A stretch of 64,000 nucleotides of DNA from Acinetobacter sp. C26M (GTDB taxonomy: Bacteria; Pseudomonadota; Gammaproteobacteria; Pseudomonadales; Moraxellaceae): NCBI RefSeq assembly GCF_023702675.1, contig NZ_CP098478.1:3410001-3474000 (forward strand). The letters run 5' to 3'. The notes beneath the pieces were generated by a model, which saw nothing but the letters and a program-made list of their open reading frames with translations, made no database searches and was not told the origin of the DNA. Numbering within the stretch: the first letter of the stretch is position 1; each line of letters begins with the position of its first letter. Position numbers and translations under genes: made by a program. Shown here piece after piece: positions 8,770-17,164 of the stretch.

Positions 8770-9825
8770 ATGCAGAATATTGGATCACGTGAGTTTTTCA
8801 TCGCTTTAGGCATCGGGCTTTTACACAGTCTGTTTGCCTTGTGCGTGATCCTTTCAAGTATCTGGCTCTGTCTGGCTTTATGGATTCAGCAACCCTTAGG
8901 TAGTTTTTTTAGTCGTGCAGCCATTGTGCTATGGATCTTATTTGCACTCAGCTTAATTGGCGTCTATGTCAGTGGCCATCTTTTTAGCCGCCGCACAGAT
9001 ATCATGATTTACTGTGTTGCCTTTGCCTGCTCCTTAGTCTGGTATTTTTCCTTAGATGCAAGACAAGATCGAGATTGGAACCCAGAAGTTGCAGAACAGC
9101 TCCATTACGAAAAGAATGGGGATATTGTACAGCTACATAATGTACGGAATTTTGACTGGCATGCTGATGGAAGTTACGACATTCATTGGGAAGATCGCAG
9201 CATTGATCTCAATAAAATTACGGGCATCAATGTCATCACTTCTTATTGGATGGGCCCACAAATTGCGCATACGCTGGTCAGCTTCAATTTTTCAGATCAA
9301 AAGCCACTCGTATTCTCCATTGAAATTCGTAAGGAAAAAGGCGAAGATTTTTCTGCGATTGGTGGCTTTTTCCGTAAATACGAACTCAGTTTAGTCGCTT
9401 CAGATGAAAAAGATTTGATCTATACGCGCAGCAATATTCGTCATGAGCAAGTCTATTTATTCCCGATCAGAATGCCTGCACCTGAACGTAAAGCCCTATT
9501 TATTGAATATCTACACAAGGCTGATGAACTCCGTGCAGAAGCCAAATGGTACAACACGCTTACCAGTAACTGCACCACACTGGTCTTTGACATGGTTCAA
9601 GCGATTAATCCGCAACGTTTACCCAAAGATTACCGTTTATTGGCCTCAGGTTATTTACCCAATTACCTCTACGATTTGAAAGCGCTCAATCAAAATTACA
9701 GTATGAAAGAATGGTATCGCTTGGCACATATCAATCCACGTGCTGAGCAATATGAACAACAACCGAACCAAAGCAGTGAATATTTTTCGGATGTCATTCG
9801 TACAGGGCTTCCTAAAACTGAGTGA
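8770..9825 (+). CDS. membrane-anchored DUF4105 protein
   Basis: This 351-residue protein has three hydrophobic segments in its first 100 residues (about 10-35, 43-65 and 75-92), followed by a large extracytoplasmic domain. The domain matches DUF4105 (Lnb N-terminal periplasmic type), with the signature NTLTSNCTTLVFDMVQ containing the Asn-Cys-Thr that is thought to form a papain-like thiol centre, and a following LLASGYLPNYLYDL. The role is unknown in Acinetobacter. It lies 18 bp after folA and may be the third gene of that transcript, though folate synthesis gives no obvious link. Confidence 0.82.
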   Translation: MQNIGSREFFIALGIGLLHSLFALCVILSSIWLCLALWIQQPLGSFFSRAAIVLWILFALSLIGVYVSGHLFSRRTDIMIYCVAFACSLVWYFSLDARQDRDWNPEVAEQLHYEKNGDIVQLHNVRNFDWHADGSYDIHWEDRSIDLNKITGINVITSYWMGPQIAHTLVSFNFSDQKPLVFSIEIRKEKGEDFSAIGGFFRKYELSLVASDEKDLIYTRSNIRHEQVYLFPIRMPAPERKALFIEYLHKADELRAEAKWYNTLTSNCTTLVFDMVQAINPQRLPKDYRLLASGYLPNYLYDLKALNQNYSMKEWYRLAHINPRAEQYEQQPNQSSEYFSDVIRTGLPKTE

Positions 9826-9951
9826 TTTTTCCACTAATTTCATTAAAAACATCTGAACATTTACAAAAGGATACCGAATATCCTGCTCAGCTCCACGTTG
9901 TTTTATTTTAATACTAAGCATAGAAACACAATGATTCGGATTTAAAATCTT

Positions 9952-10428
9952 ATGTTAAAGCCTTTTTTAGCTTCTTGTACTTTGGCAGTTGCCGTAGCAA
10001 TGACGGGTTGTGCAACCACAGAATCTCTCCAAACCTCACCGAATGCATCTCAGAAAGAAAGCACGGGGCTGTATAACCGCAACTGGATCGCAACACAGAT
10101 CAATGGTGTGGAGATTAAAAGTAATGATCTTTCTGGCAAGCGCCCTGCGATTCAATTTGATGCGAAAGGCAAACGCTTCTTCGGTGCCGATGGTTGTAAC
10201 CAGATTCAAGGCAGCTTTGAAAGCCAAGGCTCTGTCTTACGTTTAGGTCCAATTGCCTCAACAATGATGGCATGTATCGGTAAAGACAACAGCGCACTCT
10301 CTCGTCAATATGCAAGCGCATTGGCAAGCACAACCAGCTACGAACTTAAAGGCCATGAACTGAAGTTATTAGACACCTCTGGTAAAGTTGTAGTGAGTTT
10401 TGTGACTGTGATTCAACCACTTCCTTAA
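9952..10428 (+). CDS. META domain lipoprotein (HslJ-like)
   Basis: The 158-residue protein has a lipoprotein signal peptide ending in the lipobox AMTGC, so Cys20 should be acylated. The mature part is one META domain with the hallmark sequence FGADGCNQIQGSFESQGSVLRLGPIASTMMAC. The E. coli relative HslJ is linked to heat-shock and novobiocin resistance, but the molecular function is not known. It has its own downstream terminator and is probably monocistronic. Confidence 0.88.
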   Translation: MLKPFLASCTLAVAVAMTGCATTESLQTSPNASQKESTGLYNRNWIATQINGVEIKSNDLSGKRPAIQFDAKGKRFFGADGCNQIQGSFESQGSVLRLGPIASTMMACIGKDNSALSRQYASALASTTSYELKGHELKLLDTSGKVVVSFVTVIQPLP

Positions 10429-10440
10429 TTCCTTATCGTA

Positions 10441-10481
10441 AAAAAGTAAAAGCTCGTTTCGAACACGGGCTTTTACTTTTT
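10441..10481 (+). terminator. intrinsic terminator of the META lipoprotein gene
   Basis: AAAAAGTAAAAGC pairs with GCTTTTACTTTTT around a GC-containing middle, followed by T residues. The 13-base arms are complementary and lie 12 bp after the stop codon. Confidence 0.85.
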
Positions 10482-10534
10482 CAATACTTCGTTTACTTTA
10501 GTAGCATTCTTAAAATTAAAAATTGGGGAATCTC

Positions 10535-11059
10535 ATGCAACAAGCACTCGTTGGTGGTGGATGTTTTTGGTGTGTAGAAGCGGTATTTCTACAGCTTAAA
10601 GGTGTAGAAAAAGTCGTTAGTGGTTATGCCGGTGGAATTAGCCAAAACCCAACCTATGAACAGGTATGCCAAGGTAATACTCAACACGCTGAAGTTGTCC
10701 TCATCGATTTTGATGAACAGCAGATCAGCTATACGCAATTGTTAAATGTGTTCTTTACCACGCATGATCCAACCACTTTAAATCGCCAAGGTAATGATAT
10801 TGGCACGCAGTATCGCTCTGTTATTTATTATTTTAATGAAGATCAAAAGCAACAAGCAGAACAGATTATTCATGATCTGGACGATGAAGGTCTAAATATT
10901 GTGACTGAACTGAGTCCAGTACCCACCTTCTACCCTGCTGAGGAATATCATCAAAACTTCTTTGCACGCAATCCATCACAAGGTTACTGCAACTTTAGCA
11001 TTCCTCCGAAGCTTTCTAAATTACGTGCTAAATATCTCGACCTCCTCAAAACAGACTAG
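10535..11059 (+). CDS. msrA: peptide methionine sulfoxide reductase MsrA
   Basis: MsrA reduces the S-epimer of methionine sulfoxide in oxidised proteins. The 174-residue protein has the catalytic motif GCFWC with Cys10 as nucleophile, and the conserved segments [18 protein letters not shown] and [12 protein letters not shown]. The ATG at 10535 is chosen over an in-frame TTG 12 bases upstream because GGGGAA lies at the right distance before the ATG. It stands alone between two terminators. Confidence 0.96.
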   Translation: MQQALVGGGCFWCVEAVFLQLKGVEKVVSGYAGGISQNPTYEQVCQGNTQHAEVVLIDFDEQQISYTQLLNVFFTTHDPTTLNRQGNDIGTQYRSVIYYFNEDQKQQAEQIIHDLDDEGLNIVTELSPVPTFYPAEEYHQNFFARNPSQGYCNFSIPPKLSKLRAKYLDLLKTD

Positions 11060-11061
11060 GC

Positions 11062-11097
11062 GTAAAAAAAGCAACTCTGAGAGTTGCTTTTTTCTTT
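11062..11097. terminator. bidirectional terminator between msrA and exbD
   Basis: AAAAAAGCAACTC and GAGTTGCTTTTTT form a hairpin between the convergent msrA and exbD genes, with A and T tracts that suit either direction. Confidence 0.87.
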
Positions 11098-11110
11098 CTA
11101 ACACGTTGTT

Positions 11111-11515
11111 TTAGTTTTCACTCACAAACGCAATATCACTTAAGCCTGCTTCGCTGGCACGAGACATCACTTGTGCAACCGTGTCGTATCTTGATTCTTT
11201 ATCTGCACGTAGCTGTACAGTCGGTTTAGTCGCAGCCTGTCCCGCCTCTTGGAAGCGCTTCTCTAGCTCTTCCAAGCTAATAATCTGTGCATCCCAAGCC
11301 ACTTCACCTTTGTCATTAATACTAATGGTGATCGCTTTTGGTGGTGGATCTACAATTTCAGCAGTGGTTTTTGGTAAACTTAATGGAATTGATGGGTTAG
11401 CAACCGTTGCTGTGACTAAAAAGATAATCATCAATACCAACATAATGTCGATCAGAGGAATGAGGTTCATCTCATTCATGCCACTGTCGTGGTCTTCACC
11501 CAATTGAAAGCCCAT
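11111..11515 (-). CDS. exbD: biopolymer transport protein ExbD
   Basis: ExbD is the single-span subunit of the ExbB-ExbD proton channel that energises TonB. The 134-residue protein has a membrane helix at about residues 18-38 with the key Asp in NLIPLIDIMLVLMIIFLV, then a periplasmic domain. A TTG at 11533 would extend it by six residues and overlap exbB. The ATG at 11515 is preferred, with GGAGG 11 bases upstream inside the end of exbB. It is the last gene of tonB-exbB-exbD. Confidence 0.94.
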   Translation of the reverse strand: MGFQLGEDHDSGMNEMNLIPLIDIMLVLMIIFLVTATVANPSIPLSLPKTTAEIVDPPPKAITISINDKGEVAWDAQIISLEELEKRFQEAGQAATKPTVQLRADKESRYDTVAQVMSRASEAGLSDIAFVSEN

Positions 11516-11516
11516 T

Positions 11517-12137
11517 TTAAGCTTGACCTCCAACTAAACTTTGTTGAGTCGCTTTAGTTTCAGTCTTTGCTGCGCTGTCTTGCTGCAACATGGTATCGAT
11601 TAACAAGCTATGTGCTTGATCTTGTAAATCATGCGCCAAGCCACGATTGAAACGTACACAGATGTTATACGCCATAACCGCAGGAATCGCGACTGCCAGA
11701 CCAAGACCGGTCATGATTAGTGCCTCACCCACTGGGGTTGCGACTTGAGCTAAACCAGCTTGACCACTTTTACCTACTGCTACAAGTGCGTGGAAAATCC
11801 CCCATACTGTACCGAATAAACCCACAAACGGTGCAAGTGAAGCAATTGTTCCAAGAACGGATACACCTTTTTCTGCTTGTGATTTTTCAGCAGAGATTTG
11901 GCGAAGCAATGCTTGCTCAGCGACAGCTTTACGTTGTTCAAACGATAAAGGCTGTAGCTTTGATTTAAGTGCAGCCAAAGCTTGAACAAGTTGAGTATAA
12001 GCTTGTTGTTTTAATTGGCGTGTTCCTAATAGGCGCAGAATGAAAATAGTCCACGTCGCAATCGACATTGCTAAAAGGATGAAATACAGTGTTTTACTTA
12101 CTGCATCTGCATGTTGCCAATAAACTGAAAAGTTCAT
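11517..12137 (-). CDS. exbB: TonB-system proton channel subunit ExbB (MotA/TolQ/ExbB family)
   Basis: This 206-residue inner-membrane protein has three membrane helices: one near the N-terminus (TLYFILLAMSIATWTIFIL), and two in the conserved block SLAPFVGLFGTVWGIFHALVAV and GEALIMTGLGLAVAIPAVMAYN. Together with ExbD it forms the proton channel that drives TonB. An AGGAG ribosome site precedes the ATG. It follows tonB by 42 bp and is adjacent to exbD, so the three are almost certainly one operon. Confidence 0.95.
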   Translation of the reverse strand: MNFSVYWQHADAVSKTLYFILLAMSIATWTIFILRLLGTRQLKQQAYTQLVQALAALKSKLQPLSFEQRKAVAEQALLRQISAEKSQAEKGVSVLGTIASLAPFVGLFGTVWGIFHALVAVGKSGQAGLAQVATPVGEALIMTGLGLAVAIPAVMAYNICVRFNRGLAHDLQDQAHSLLIDTMLQQDSAAKTETKATQQSLVGGQA

Positions 12138-12179
12138 ATACGAACTCCTGATTTAATCTGTCGCAAGGACTCAAATTTA

Positions 12180-12929
12180 TTAAGGACTAAGATCAAACGG
12201 CTGCTCTGCTCGAATCGGGTAAGCAACACCATTTTCCATATACGGTTTAAATTTCGCACTTCTTACAGCGCGTAAAACTTTTTCATCGAGATTCGGTATG
12301 CCGCTACTACGTGTAACACGTGCATTGGTAATTTTACCTTTCTCATCAGCTTCAATCAGTACCATCACTGAGCGTGTTTGGTTATCTAAATCTTTTGCTG
12401 TAACAGATAATTTCGGTGAACGACTCCACTGAACCCCTGAACCCCCAATCGATACACGTTTTGGTGATGGATCAGCAGCAGGTTGAGGTTTCGTTACTTC
12501 CTGAACAGGTTGTGGTTTTTCAACCACTTTTTCAGTGACTGTAGTAACGACTTTGGTCTCAACTTTAGGTTCAATCTTTTGTTCAGTTTTTTGAAGAACA
12601 GGTTTTGGTGCCTCTTTTACCTGTTGAACCTTTTCAATCTTTTTCGGTGGAGGTAAAGGTTTTTCAACGACTTTAACTTCCTTCACTTCTTTTTTAGGTT
12701 CAGGTTTCGGCTGTTCTTTTGGTTTAGGTGGCTCTGGTTTAGGTGGTTCTTTAATTTTAACGAACTTCACCTTAAGCGGTTCTTTTTCGATTGGTCTTAA
12801 CTCAATCGTTTTCATGTGGCTAACCGCCCACAAAACTCCTACATGTCCAATCACAACGGCAACTAATGCAGTGATGATTTTCTTTTTCATCGGGTGTGGC
12901 GTATTGAATGTGGCAGGAGATTGACTCAT
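12180..12929 (-). CDS. tonB: energy transducer TonB
   Basis: TonB spans the periplasm and passes energy from ExbBD to outer-membrane receptors for iron-siderophores and vitamin B12. The 249-residue protein has one membrane anchor (about residues 17-37, ITALVAVVIGHVGVLWAV), a long Pro-Lys/Glu-rich spacer (about 45-160), and a C-terminal TonB domain with LIEADEKGKITNARVTRSSG and PIRAEQPFDLSP. The gene is first in tonB-exbB-exbD and has a candidate Fur-controlled promoter at 13011-13040. A second, linker-divergent TonB-like protein is encoded at 2954-3841. Confidence 0.95.
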   Translation of the reverse strand: MSQSPATFNTPHPMKKKIITALVAVVIGHVGVLWAVSHMKTIELRPIEKEPLKVKFVKIKEPPKPEPPKPKEQPKPEPKKEVKEVKVVEKPLPPPKKIEKVQQVKEAPKPVLQKTEQKIEPKVETKVVTTVTEKVVEKPQPVQEVTKPQPAADPSPKRVSIGGSGVQWSRSPKLSVTAKDLDNQTRSVMVLIEADEKGKITNARVTRSSGIPNLDEKVLRAVRSAKFKPYMENGVAYPIRAEQPFDLSP

Positions 12930-13010
12930 AAGAATCTAAGTACCAATATAGATGGTCAAACCTTTAAAAAAACGATTTCACTCATCGGATAGAACAATGA
13001 AAGTGCCGTA

Positions 13011-13040
13011 ATAATAAATGAGAAGTGTTTTCATTTGCAA
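13011..13040 (-). promoter_or_regulatory. candidate promoter and Fur box of tonB-exbB-exbD
   Basis: On the minus strand TTGCAA (13035-13040) and TATTAT (13011-13016) are 18 bases apart and could be the -35 and -10. The interval contains an inverted repeat, AAATGA...TCATTT, at 13016-13036. Its central 17 bases, ATGAGAAGTGTTTTCAT on plus, match 12 of 17 positions of the Fur consensus core ATGATAATCATTATCAT. A Fur box lying over the promoter fits iron repression of tonB, which is known in many gamma-proteobacteria. Confidence 0.6.
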
Positions 13041-13083
13041 CTGTTTTTTTATTGTATATTCACTAACCATTGAAAAATAAATA

Positions 13084-13110
13084 TAAAAAAACATGCCTTT
13101 CGACATGTTC
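13084..13110 (-). terminator. intrinsic terminator of purU
   Basis: On the minus strand GAACATGTCGAAAGGCATGTT is followed by seven T. It lies about 30 bp after the purU stop. Confidence 0.8.
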
Positions 13111-13138
13111 TCTTTACATACTGAAACAAAGTGATGGA

Positions 13139-14002
13139 TTAGAACACCACTGTTTTGTTTCCATCAACAATAATACGGTCTTCTAAATGCCATTTTACTG
13201 CACGTGCCAATACGTTACGTTCAACGTCTTCGCCTAACTCGCGTAACTGTTCCACATTATAATCATGGCTAACACGTTCAACATCTTGCTCAATGATTGG
13301 GCCTTGATCGAGATCAGCTGTCACATAGTGTGCTGTTGCACCAATCAGTTTCACCCCTTTCTCATAGGCTTGCTTATATGGATTTGCGCCAACGAAAGCA
13401 GGCAGGAAAGAATGATGGATATTGATGATCTTCATTTCCCACTTGGCAACAAAGTCTTCACTCAAAATCTGCATATAACGCGCCAAGATCAATAGATCAT
13501 TGCCCTGCATCATTTCATCAATTTGAGCATAAGCCTCAACTTTATTGTCTTTATTGACTGGAACAACATGGAATGGGATACCAAAGTTTTCAACCGATTC
13601 ACGCAAATCTGGATGGTTTGAGATAACTTGGGTAATTTCACATGGCAATGAACCACGCGCATGACGCCATAACAATTCCAATAAAGCGTGGTCCACTTTA
13701 GAAACTAAAATACCGACCTTTTTCAACTCACCAACAAAAGTAAGCTTCCATTGCATCTCATAACGTTCAGCAACATTGGCAGCAAAGGTCTGCATCAGCG
13801 CTTCTTTACGAGATTGCAAATGATCAATCTCAAACTCAACACGCATGAAATAACGCCCGCCCTGAGCTTCTGTTGCGTACTGATCAAGTGCGGTAATGTT
13901 TGCTCCCTGATGATACAAAAAGCTCGATACGGCTTGCACGATCCCAGGCTTGTCTTCACAAGTAATCAGTAATCGCGCTGTGTGGGCTGTAGTCGTGTTC
14001 AT
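13139..14002 (-). CDS. purU: formyltetrahydrofolate deformylase
   Basis: PurU hydrolyses 10-formyl-tetrahydrofolate to formate and tetrahydrofolate, supplying formate for purine synthesis and balancing one-carbon pools. The 287-residue protein has an N-terminal ACT regulatory domain (LLITCEDKPGIVQAVSSFLYHQGANI) and a formyltransferase-fold domain with IINIHHSFLPAF and the catalytic Asp in TADLDQGPIIEQD. The ATG at 14002 is preferred to an in-frame TTG at 14029, since the family begins close to the ACT domain. Confidence 0.93.
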   Translation of the reverse strand: MNTTTAHTARLLITCEDKPGIVQAVSSFLYHQGANITALDQYATEAQGGRYFMRVEFEIDHLQSRKEALMQTFAANVAERYEMQWKLTFVGELKKVGILVSKVDHALLELLWRHARGSLPCEITQVISNHPDLRESVENFGIPFHVVPVNKDNKVEAYAQIDEMMQGNDLLILARYMQILSEDFVAKWEMKIINIHHSFLPAFVGANPYKQAYEKGVKLIGATAHYVTADLDQGPIIEQDVERVSHDYNVEQLRELGEDVERNVLARAVKWHLEDRIIVDGNKTVVF

Positions 14003-14090
14003 TTGGTTAATATCACTTATTCGAATCAAATTAAAATCAAGCCGAGCATTCTAACCCTTTTTTGCTATTGACTAAATAGCTGCTGACGAT

Positions 14091-14789
14091 CTATTCGTCA
14101 TCATTTTTAAGATTAGACAAACTCGCGAACAAGTCTGATGGTCCAAGTGATTTCAGTAACTGTTCATAGGTTTGGCGACTTTCACCCATTAAATATGGAC
14201 CTTCTAGGAACACCATTTGGCGCAATGCTTGCCAAACCCATTTTTCTTCCAGACGATTGTTATCGCTGATATGACCTGACATATATAAGAAATTGGTCCA
14301 GTTAGTCAGCACAATCCACAAGTTGATGATCAAGGCTTCAATCTCTGAATCGGTCATTTTCATCAAGCCAGCATCTACAAAGGCACGATAGATTTTTTGC
14401 CCCTGCTGCATCACCTGTCCAGCAAAACGTGGATAAATTTTTCTAAAGTCTTCATTATTTTCAACTAGATGATAGACATCGCGATGAATAAAACGATATG
14501 CCCACAACTGATTGCTGAGTACTTGAAAATAGCTAATTTTATCATTTGCATTCAATGGACGATCCGTTGGCAAAGCCAACATCTCCAAAGTTTCTGCCTG
14601 ATATTGCTGTGCCAGTTCTTTAATAATTTCCTGTTTATTACGGAAATGATAATACAAGTTGCCTGGGCTAATCCCGAGTTCAGCCGCGATGTGATTGGTT
14701 GTGACCGAACGCTCTCCACGCTCATTAAACAACTGCAAACTGATTTGCAGAATTCGATCTTTTGTTTTATTCGGTTTAGCGTGCGACAT
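14091..14789 (-). CDS. TetR family transcriptional regulator
   Basis: This 232-residue repressor-like protein has an N-terminal helix-turn-helix at about residues 25-55 (TTNHIAAELGISPGNLYYHFRNKQEII), followed by an all-helical ligand-binding domain with many aromatic residues (YRFIHRDVYHLVENN, LWIVLTNWTNFLYMSG). It is divergent from the aldehyde dehydrogenase gene, with a 121-bp shared gap that holds two inverted repeats. Related regulators often control alkane, fatty-acid or aldehyde metabolism, so control of the neighbour by a hydrophobic ligand is likely but inferred. Confidence 0.9.
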   Translation of the reverse strand: MSHAKPNKTKDRILQISLQLFNERGERSVTTNHIAAELGISPGNLYYHFRNKQEIIKELAQQYQAETLEMLALPTDRPLNANDKISYFQVLSNQLWAYRFIHRDVYHLVENNEDFRKIYPRFAGQVMQQGQKIYRAFVDAGLMKMTDSEIEALIINLWIVLTNWTNFLYMSGHISDNNRLEEKWVWQALRQMVFLEGPYLMGESRQTYEQLLKSLGPSDLFASLSNLKNDDE

Positions 14790-14816
14790 TGATTTTAACC
14801 ATCTATAACATAATCA

Positions 14817-14838
14817 ATAGGTTATAAAACAAACCTAT
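14817..14838. promoter_or_regulatory. inverted repeat, possible second TetR operator
   Basis: ATAGGTT and AACCTAT are separated by 8 bases in the gap between the divergent TetR regulator and aldehyde dehydrogenase genes. It lies nearer the regulator and could serve autoregulation. Confidence 0.45.
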
Positions 14839-14846
14839 AAAGCGAC

Positions 14847-14875
14847 TTGACACTTTAGAGTATTTACTCTAAAAA
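14847..14875 (+). promoter_or_regulatory. aldehyde dehydrogenase promoter with palindromic operator
   Basis: A consensus -35 TTGACA lies at 14847-14852 and an A/T -10-like sequence TAAAAA at about 14870-14875, 17 bases apart. Between them lies TTTAGAGTATTTACTCTAAA (14854-14873), a palindrome with perfect 9-base arms and a 2-base centre. The size and symmetry fit a TetR-dimer operator placed to block RNA polymerase. The divergent TetR gene is the obvious candidate regulator. Confidence 0.7.
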
Positions 14876-14910
14876 TTAAAAAATAATAAGCTTTCTTTTG
14901 GTCCACTCCT

Positions 14911-16365
14911 ATGAACAGTCAAACAAAAACAACCGCTATGACACCTCATGTTGATGTGAAACGGCTACATGATTTGCTTGAGCAGCAAAAAGCAGCTTAC
15001 CAGCGCCATCCTGTGCCAAGCGCCAAAGAACGTATTGAACGCTTAGCTCGACTTAAAAACATCTTGATAAAGTATCAAGATCAATTTGCTAACGCAATTA
15101 GTCAAGATTATGGCAACCGCGCCATTATGGAAACCAAAATTGGCGAAGTTCTGACTTGTCTAGAACATATCAAATACTATAGCAAGAACTTAACTGAATG
15201 GATGAAACCATCTAAACGCCATATCAGCATGTTACACCAACCAGCAAAAGGCTGGGTAGAATATCAACCATTAGGTGTAATCGGGGTGATTGCACCATGG
15301 AACTACCCTTTATTACTTTCAGTCGGCCCATTGATCTGTGCTTTGGCTGCAGGTAACCATACCATGATCAAAATTTCGAGTGCTTCTTCAAATTTTGGTT
15401 ATGTGCTTGAAAATGCCCTTTCGGAAGCATTTCCACAAGAATTGGTTGCTGTCGTGAATGGTGGTGGCGTCATTTCAGATGCATTCAGTCATCTTGCTTT
15501 TGATAAAATGATCTTCACAGGCTCAACCTCTGTCGGTAAAACGGTGATGGCAGCGGCAGCAGAGAATCTCGTTCCAGTAATTTTAGAATTAGGTGGCAAA
15601 TCGCCTGCGCTGGTTCATTCAGCCATGAATATTCGCGATGTGGCACAACGTATTGCCGTGGGTAAACTCTGGAATGCGGGGCAAACCTGTGTTGCGCCAG
15701 ACTATATGTTCTTGCCTAAAGGTAAAACAGCCGAGTTCACCAAGCACTACAATGACTTTGTGACCACGATGTACCCAAGCTTGCGTGACAATAACGACTA
15801 CACCTCTATTGTGAATGACAAGCAATACAACCGCCTACAAGGTTATTTAGAAGATGCTCGTGACCAAGGTGCCACGATTGTTGAATTGAATGCCAAACAT
15901 GAGTCTTTAACTGAAGTTCGTAAGATTGCACCGACCCTATTAACGGGCGTGACCACTGAAATGGAAATTATGAAGAATGAGATCTTTGGTCCAATTTTGC
16001 CTATTTTAGAATACGATCATATCGACGATGCGCTGCAATTCATTAATAGTCGTCCACGTCCATTGGCTTTCTATTACTTCGATATCGATAGTGCACGTGC
16101 TGACTATGTCGCAGGACGTACCCATTCAGGGCACTTTGGTATCAATCAAGTGTTAACGCATGTGGCACAAGATGACCTACCATTTGGGGGCATTGGTGCA
16201 TCGGGTATGGGCAAATATCATGGTAAAGAGGGCTTCTTTAGCTTCTCACATGAACGGTCAATGATGTCAAATCCTGTCAGCCCTAAACTTTACAGTTTAA
16301 AATTCATCCTACCGCCTTATAATAAAGCAACGCACAAACTGCTTTTAAAAACACTATTTCGTTAA
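14911..16365 (+). CDS. aldehyde dehydrogenase, coniferyl-aldehyde-dehydrogenase-like
   Basis: This 484-residue NAD(P)-dependent aldehyde dehydrogenase has the active-site Cys260 in NAGQTCVAPDY and the general base Glu226 in LELGGKSP. The cofactor region reads IAPWNYPLLLSVGP and FTGSTSVGK. The short form and hydrophobic C-terminus (FILPPYNKATHKLLLKTLF) are typical of the subgroup that includes coniferyl and fatty aldehyde dehydrogenases, where the end may touch the membrane. Control by the divergent TetR repressor through the operator at 14854-14873 is likely. The true substrate, long-chain or aromatic aldehyde, cannot be decided from sequence. Confidence 0.88.
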   Translation: MNSQTKTTAMTPHVDVKRLHDLLEQQKAAYQRHPVPSAKERIERLARLKNILIKYQDQFANAISQDYGNRAIMETKIGEVLTCLEHIKYYSKNLTEWMKPSKRHISMLHQPAKGWVEYQPLGVIGVIAPWNYPLLLSVGPLICALAAGNHTMIKISSASSNFGYVLENALSEAFPQELVAVVNGGGVISDAFSHLAFDKMIFTGSTSVGKTVMAAAAENLVPVILELGGKSPALVHSAMNIRDVAQRIAVGKLWNAGQTCVAPDYMFLPKGKTAEFTKHYNDFVTTMYPSLRDNNDYTSIVNDKQYNRLQGYLEDARDQGATIVELNAKHESLTEVRKIAPTLLTGVTTEMEIMKNEIFGPILPILEYDHIDDALQFINSRPRPLAFYYFDIDSARADYVAGRTHSGHFGINQVLTHVAQDDLPFGGIGASGMGKYHGKEGFFSFSHERSMMSNPVSPKLYSLKFILPPYNKATHKLLLKTLFR

Positions 16366-16372
16366 GCTGGTT

Positions 16373-16411
16373 AAGGCATGAGCTATCACACCAGTTCATG
16401 CCTTGTTTTTA
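16373..16411 (+). terminator. intrinsic terminator of the aldehyde dehydrogenase gene
   Basis: AAGGCATGA (16373-16381) pairs with TCATGCCTT (16396-16404), followed by GTTTTTA. It lies 7 bp after the stop codon. Confidence 0.78.
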
Positions 16412-16421
16412 CTAAATTCGC

Positions 16422-16450
16422 TTGTCTTTTAATCGTATTTTTGGTATAAA
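16422..16450 (+). promoter_or_regulatory. promoter of rpmB-rpmG
   Basis: TTGTCT at 16422-16427 and TATAAA at 16445-16450 are spaced by 17 bases, a good sigma-70 promoter, about 80 bp before the rpmB start. Confidence 0.7.
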
Positions 16451-16533
16451 ACGCCCCTTGAATGATTTCATCCGTTTACTTGAATGGCTAGTTGCACGAA
16501 ACAGTGCTATATAAACTAGCAATGGAGTTCACC

Positions 16534-16770
16534 ATGTCTAAGGTTTGCCAAGTTACCGGCAAGCGTCCAATCGTTGGTAACAACGTATCGCACGCAAACA
16601 ACAAAACCAAACGCCGGTTCGAGCCGAACCTGCACCACCACCGTTTTTGGTTAGAAAGCGAAAAGCGTTTTGTACGTCTTCGTCTAACTACTAAAGGTAT
16701 GCGTATTATTGATAAATTGGGTATCGAGAAAGTTGTTGCTGATCTCCGTGCTCAAGGTCAAAAGATCTAA
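16534..16770 (+). CDS. rpmB: 50S ribosomal protein L28
   Basis: L28 is a small basic protein of the large ribosomal subunit. The 78-residue sequence starts [12 protein letters not shown], as in other gamma-proteobacteria, and contains [19 protein letters not shown]. An in-frame ATG at 16492 would add 14 residues not found in the family. The ATG at 16534 has TGGAG 6 bases upstream. rpmG follows 12 bp later. Confidence 0.97.
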   Translation: MSKVCQVTGKRPIVGNNVSHANNKTKRRFEPNLHHHRFWLESEKRFVRLRLTTKGMRIIDKLGIEKVVADLRAQGQKI

Positions 16771-16782
16771 GGAGTCTGAACA

Positions 16783-16938
16783 ATGCGTGATAAGATTCGC
16801 CTCGTTTCTACAGCTGGTACTGGTTATTTCTATACCACTACTAAGAACAAACGTACTATGCCGGAAAAAATGGAAATCAAAAAATTTGATCCAAAAATCC
16901 GTCAACACGTAATCTTCAAAGAAGCTAAAATTAAATAA
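16783..16938 (+). CDS. rpmG: 50S ribosomal protein L33
   Basis: This short gene codes for 51 residues starting [20 protein letters not shown] and ending EAKIK, the standard L33 sequence of gamma-proteobacteria without zinc cysteines. An AAGGAG ribosome site precedes the ATG. It forms the usual rpmB-rpmG operon. Confidence 0.97.
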   Translation: MRDKIRLVSTAGTGYFYTTTKNKRTMPEKMEIKKFDPKIRQHVIFKEAKIK

Positions 16939-16950
16939 TTTTAGTTCTTT

Positions 16951-16984
16951 AAAAAAAGCGACTTCTTTTGAAGTCGTTTTTTTT
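16951..16984 (+). terminator. intrinsic terminator of rpmB-rpmG
   Basis: CGACTTC (16959-16965) and GAAGTCG (16970-16976) form a stem with a TTTT loop, followed by eight T. Confidence 0.88.
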
Positions 16985-17164
16985 GCCTAAAAAAAAGGTC
17001 ATAATGCAAAAGAAATGAAACTGTGGTTTACATGATTTTTTTTGATAAATAAAAAAATTGTCATCAACAAATTCGATTTTACTTGTTACAATTTATTCGC
17101 TGTTTTCTTGGCATGTTTTATGCTCATTTATTTCTACCTTAACCGCAACGATTAAGGAACCGCA

